Of a stretch of DNA of 7,643 nt, positions 6,588-7,643 are shown piece by piece. The position numbers and the translations under genes are program-made. The DNA comes from Deltaproteobacteria bacterium (GTDB lineage: Bacteria; Myxococcota_A; Polyangia; Haliangiales; Haliangiaceae): contig JACCQV010000959.1 in the NCBI GenBank assembly GCA_013813945.1, positions 1-7,643 on the forward strand, read 5' to 3'. Numbering within the stretch: the first letter of the stretch is position 1; every line of letters begins with the position of its first letter. The notes beneath the pieces were generated by a model. That model searched no databases and was not told where the DNA came from. It worked only from the letters and a program-made list of their open reading frames with translations.

Positions 6588-7643
6588 ATGTCGGCTTGGG
6601 ATGTTGTCGTCGTTGGTAGCGGGTTCGGTGGCGCGATGGTCGCCCACCGCGCGGTCGCGGCCGGCGCACGCGTCCTCATGATCGAGCGCGGCGACTGGGT
6701 CCCGCGCGGCGAGGCCGCCTGGAAGCCCGATGCATCCCTCGAGCTGACCGAGAGCTACGCCAAGGACATCCCATATCGCTGCGACCGTGGCGGGCACGCA
6801 CCGGTGATCGGCGCGTATGCATGCGTCGGTGGTCCATCCGTCTATTACGGTTGCGTCGGGTTCCGGTTCCGCGAGCGCGACTTCGTCGGCGATCCGGGTG
6901 TGGTCGCAGGCTCGGGCGCGGCATGGCCGTTCCGCTACGACGAGATCGAACCGTTCTACGCAGAGGCGGAGCAGCTGCTCGGCATCCACGGCGATGACAG
7001 CGGCGATCCCACCGCACCTCGCCGCTCGACCCCGTTCCCTTACCCGCCCGCACCCCTCGCGGCGATCTCGCAACGGGTCGCCGAGGCCGCGGTCGGTCTG
7101 GGCCTCTCGCCGTTTCACCTGCCGCTCGCGATCAACCACTCGGTGACCGAGCAGCGCAAGACGTGCATCACCTGCCGGACCTGTGACACCTACGCGTGCG
7201 CGATCGAAGCGAAGAACGATGTCGCGACGATGATGATCGCGCCGCTCGTCAATCGCGGCATGACGCTGTGGAAGCGCACGATCGGCGTGCGCCTCGAGGC
7301 CGAGCACGGCCGCGTGCAGAAGCTTCACGTCTGGCGCCGTGGCGAAGCTGGCGAGCCCGGCCGCGCCGAGACGGTCAGCGCGGGTCGCTATGTCCTCGCC
7401 GGTGGCGCGCTCGGTACACCGCACCTGCTGCTCGCGTCCGGGATTGACGCGCTGTCCCCCGCGCGCGCCGCGTTCGGCCGGTACCTGATGCGGCACGACA
7501 ACTCGATGGTGTTCGGCTTCTTCCCGTCGGCCCCGGATCCGGACCGTGTGTTCCACAAGCAGCTCGCACACCACGACTGGTACTTCGGTGATCCCGAGAA
7601 CGACGACGTCGCGGATCTGACGAAGCTCGGCGGCGTCCAGCAG
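6588..7643 (+). CDS. GMC-family FAD-dependent oxidoreductase (C-terminus cut by window edge)
   Basis: The first 352 residues of a flavoprotein; the frame is open to the window end, and the family is usually about 500-600 residues, so the C-terminal substrate domain with the catalytic His is missing. The N-terminus is an FAD-binding Rossmann fold with GSGFGG (10-15) and the acidic ERG (33-35) ending the second strand. A GMC_N-type segment follows (CVGGPSVYYGCVGFRFRERDF, 79-99), then AWPFRYDEIEPFYAEAEQLLG, and AGGALGTPHLLLASG (271-285) corresponding to the second GMC signature. Unusual is a ferredoxin-like cysteine set, CITCRTCDTYAC (193-204), C-x2-C-x2-C-x4-C, followed by AK. These enzymes oxidise alcohols, sugars or sterols; the substrate here is unknown. 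Start ATG 6588 has AGAGG 5 bases upstream. Confidence 0.9.
   Translation, partial: MSAWDVVVVGSGFGGAMVAHRAVAAGARVLMIERGDWVPRGEAAWKPDASLELTESYAKDIPYRCDRGGHAPVIGAYACVGGPSVYYGCVGFRFRERDFVGDPGVVAGSGAAWPFRYDEIEPFYAEAEQLLGIHGDDSGDPTAPRRSTPFPYPPAPLAAISQRVAEAAVGLGLSPFHLPLAINHSVTEQRKTCITCRTCDTYACAIEAKNDVATMMIAPLVNRGMTLWKRTIGVRLEAEHGRVQKLHVWRRGEAGEPGRAETVSAGRYVLAGGALGTPHLLLASGIDALSPARAAFGRYLMRHDNSMVFGFFPSAPDPDRVFHKQLAHHDWYFGDPENDDVADLTKLGGVQQ

Noticed and set aside
6519..7574. 351-codon minus-strand frame opposite the GMC oxidoreductase
   Set aside because: It has no protein-like features, and the plus strand carries unmistakable FAD-binding and GMC motifs.

Overview
This is a GC-rich window with protein-coding genes on both strands. 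The codon bias is strong and produces long meaningless open frames opposite the real genes. The gene content is a GldA/GldF/GldG-type ABC transporter operon with a DUF4340 gene, a PAP2 phosphatase, an EamA transporter and a GMC oxidoreductase. Together with high GC and dispersed AAGGGG..CCCCTT palindromes, it suggests an environmental Gram-negative such as a myxobacterium or relative (Myxococcota/Deltaproteobacteria). That placement is inference; no rRNA or marker gene is present.

Layout. Positions 1-4760 on the minus strand form one operon read from right to left: ABC ATPase (4760-3807), six-helix ABC-2 permease (3820-3095), GldG-like auxiliary protein (3104-1137), and a DUF4340 protein (1140 to beyond the left edge). 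Every junction overlaps (14, 10 and 4 bases), so the four products are very likely translationally coupled and act as one membrane complex. A good -35 box (TTGACA) lies about 65 bases upstream of the ATPase start.

Positions 4761-5090 are a 330-base divergent intergenic region. It holds the operon promoter and a repeat cluster: two identical 57-bp copies, a third 18-bp partial copy, and hairpins of the form AAGGGG..CCCCTT. To its right are a PAP2-family membrane phosphatase (5091-5726, plus) and an EamA/DMT transporter (6522-5659, minus), which converge and overlap by 68 bp. A 65-bp divergent gap then leads to a GMC-family flavoprotein (6588 to beyond the right edge, plus) carrying a ferredoxin-like cysteine cluster.

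The operon resembles the gliding-associated transporter first described in Bacteroidetes. However, the ATPase-permease-aux-DUF4340 cassette occurs widely in non-gliding bacteria, and its substrate is not known. The most noteworthy points are the multi-helix N-terminus of the GldG-like protein, the repeat cluster, the convergent overlap and the cysteine motif in the GMC protein. I did not find a clearly new multi-gene system. No tRNA, rRNA, CRISPR array or transposase gene is seen.
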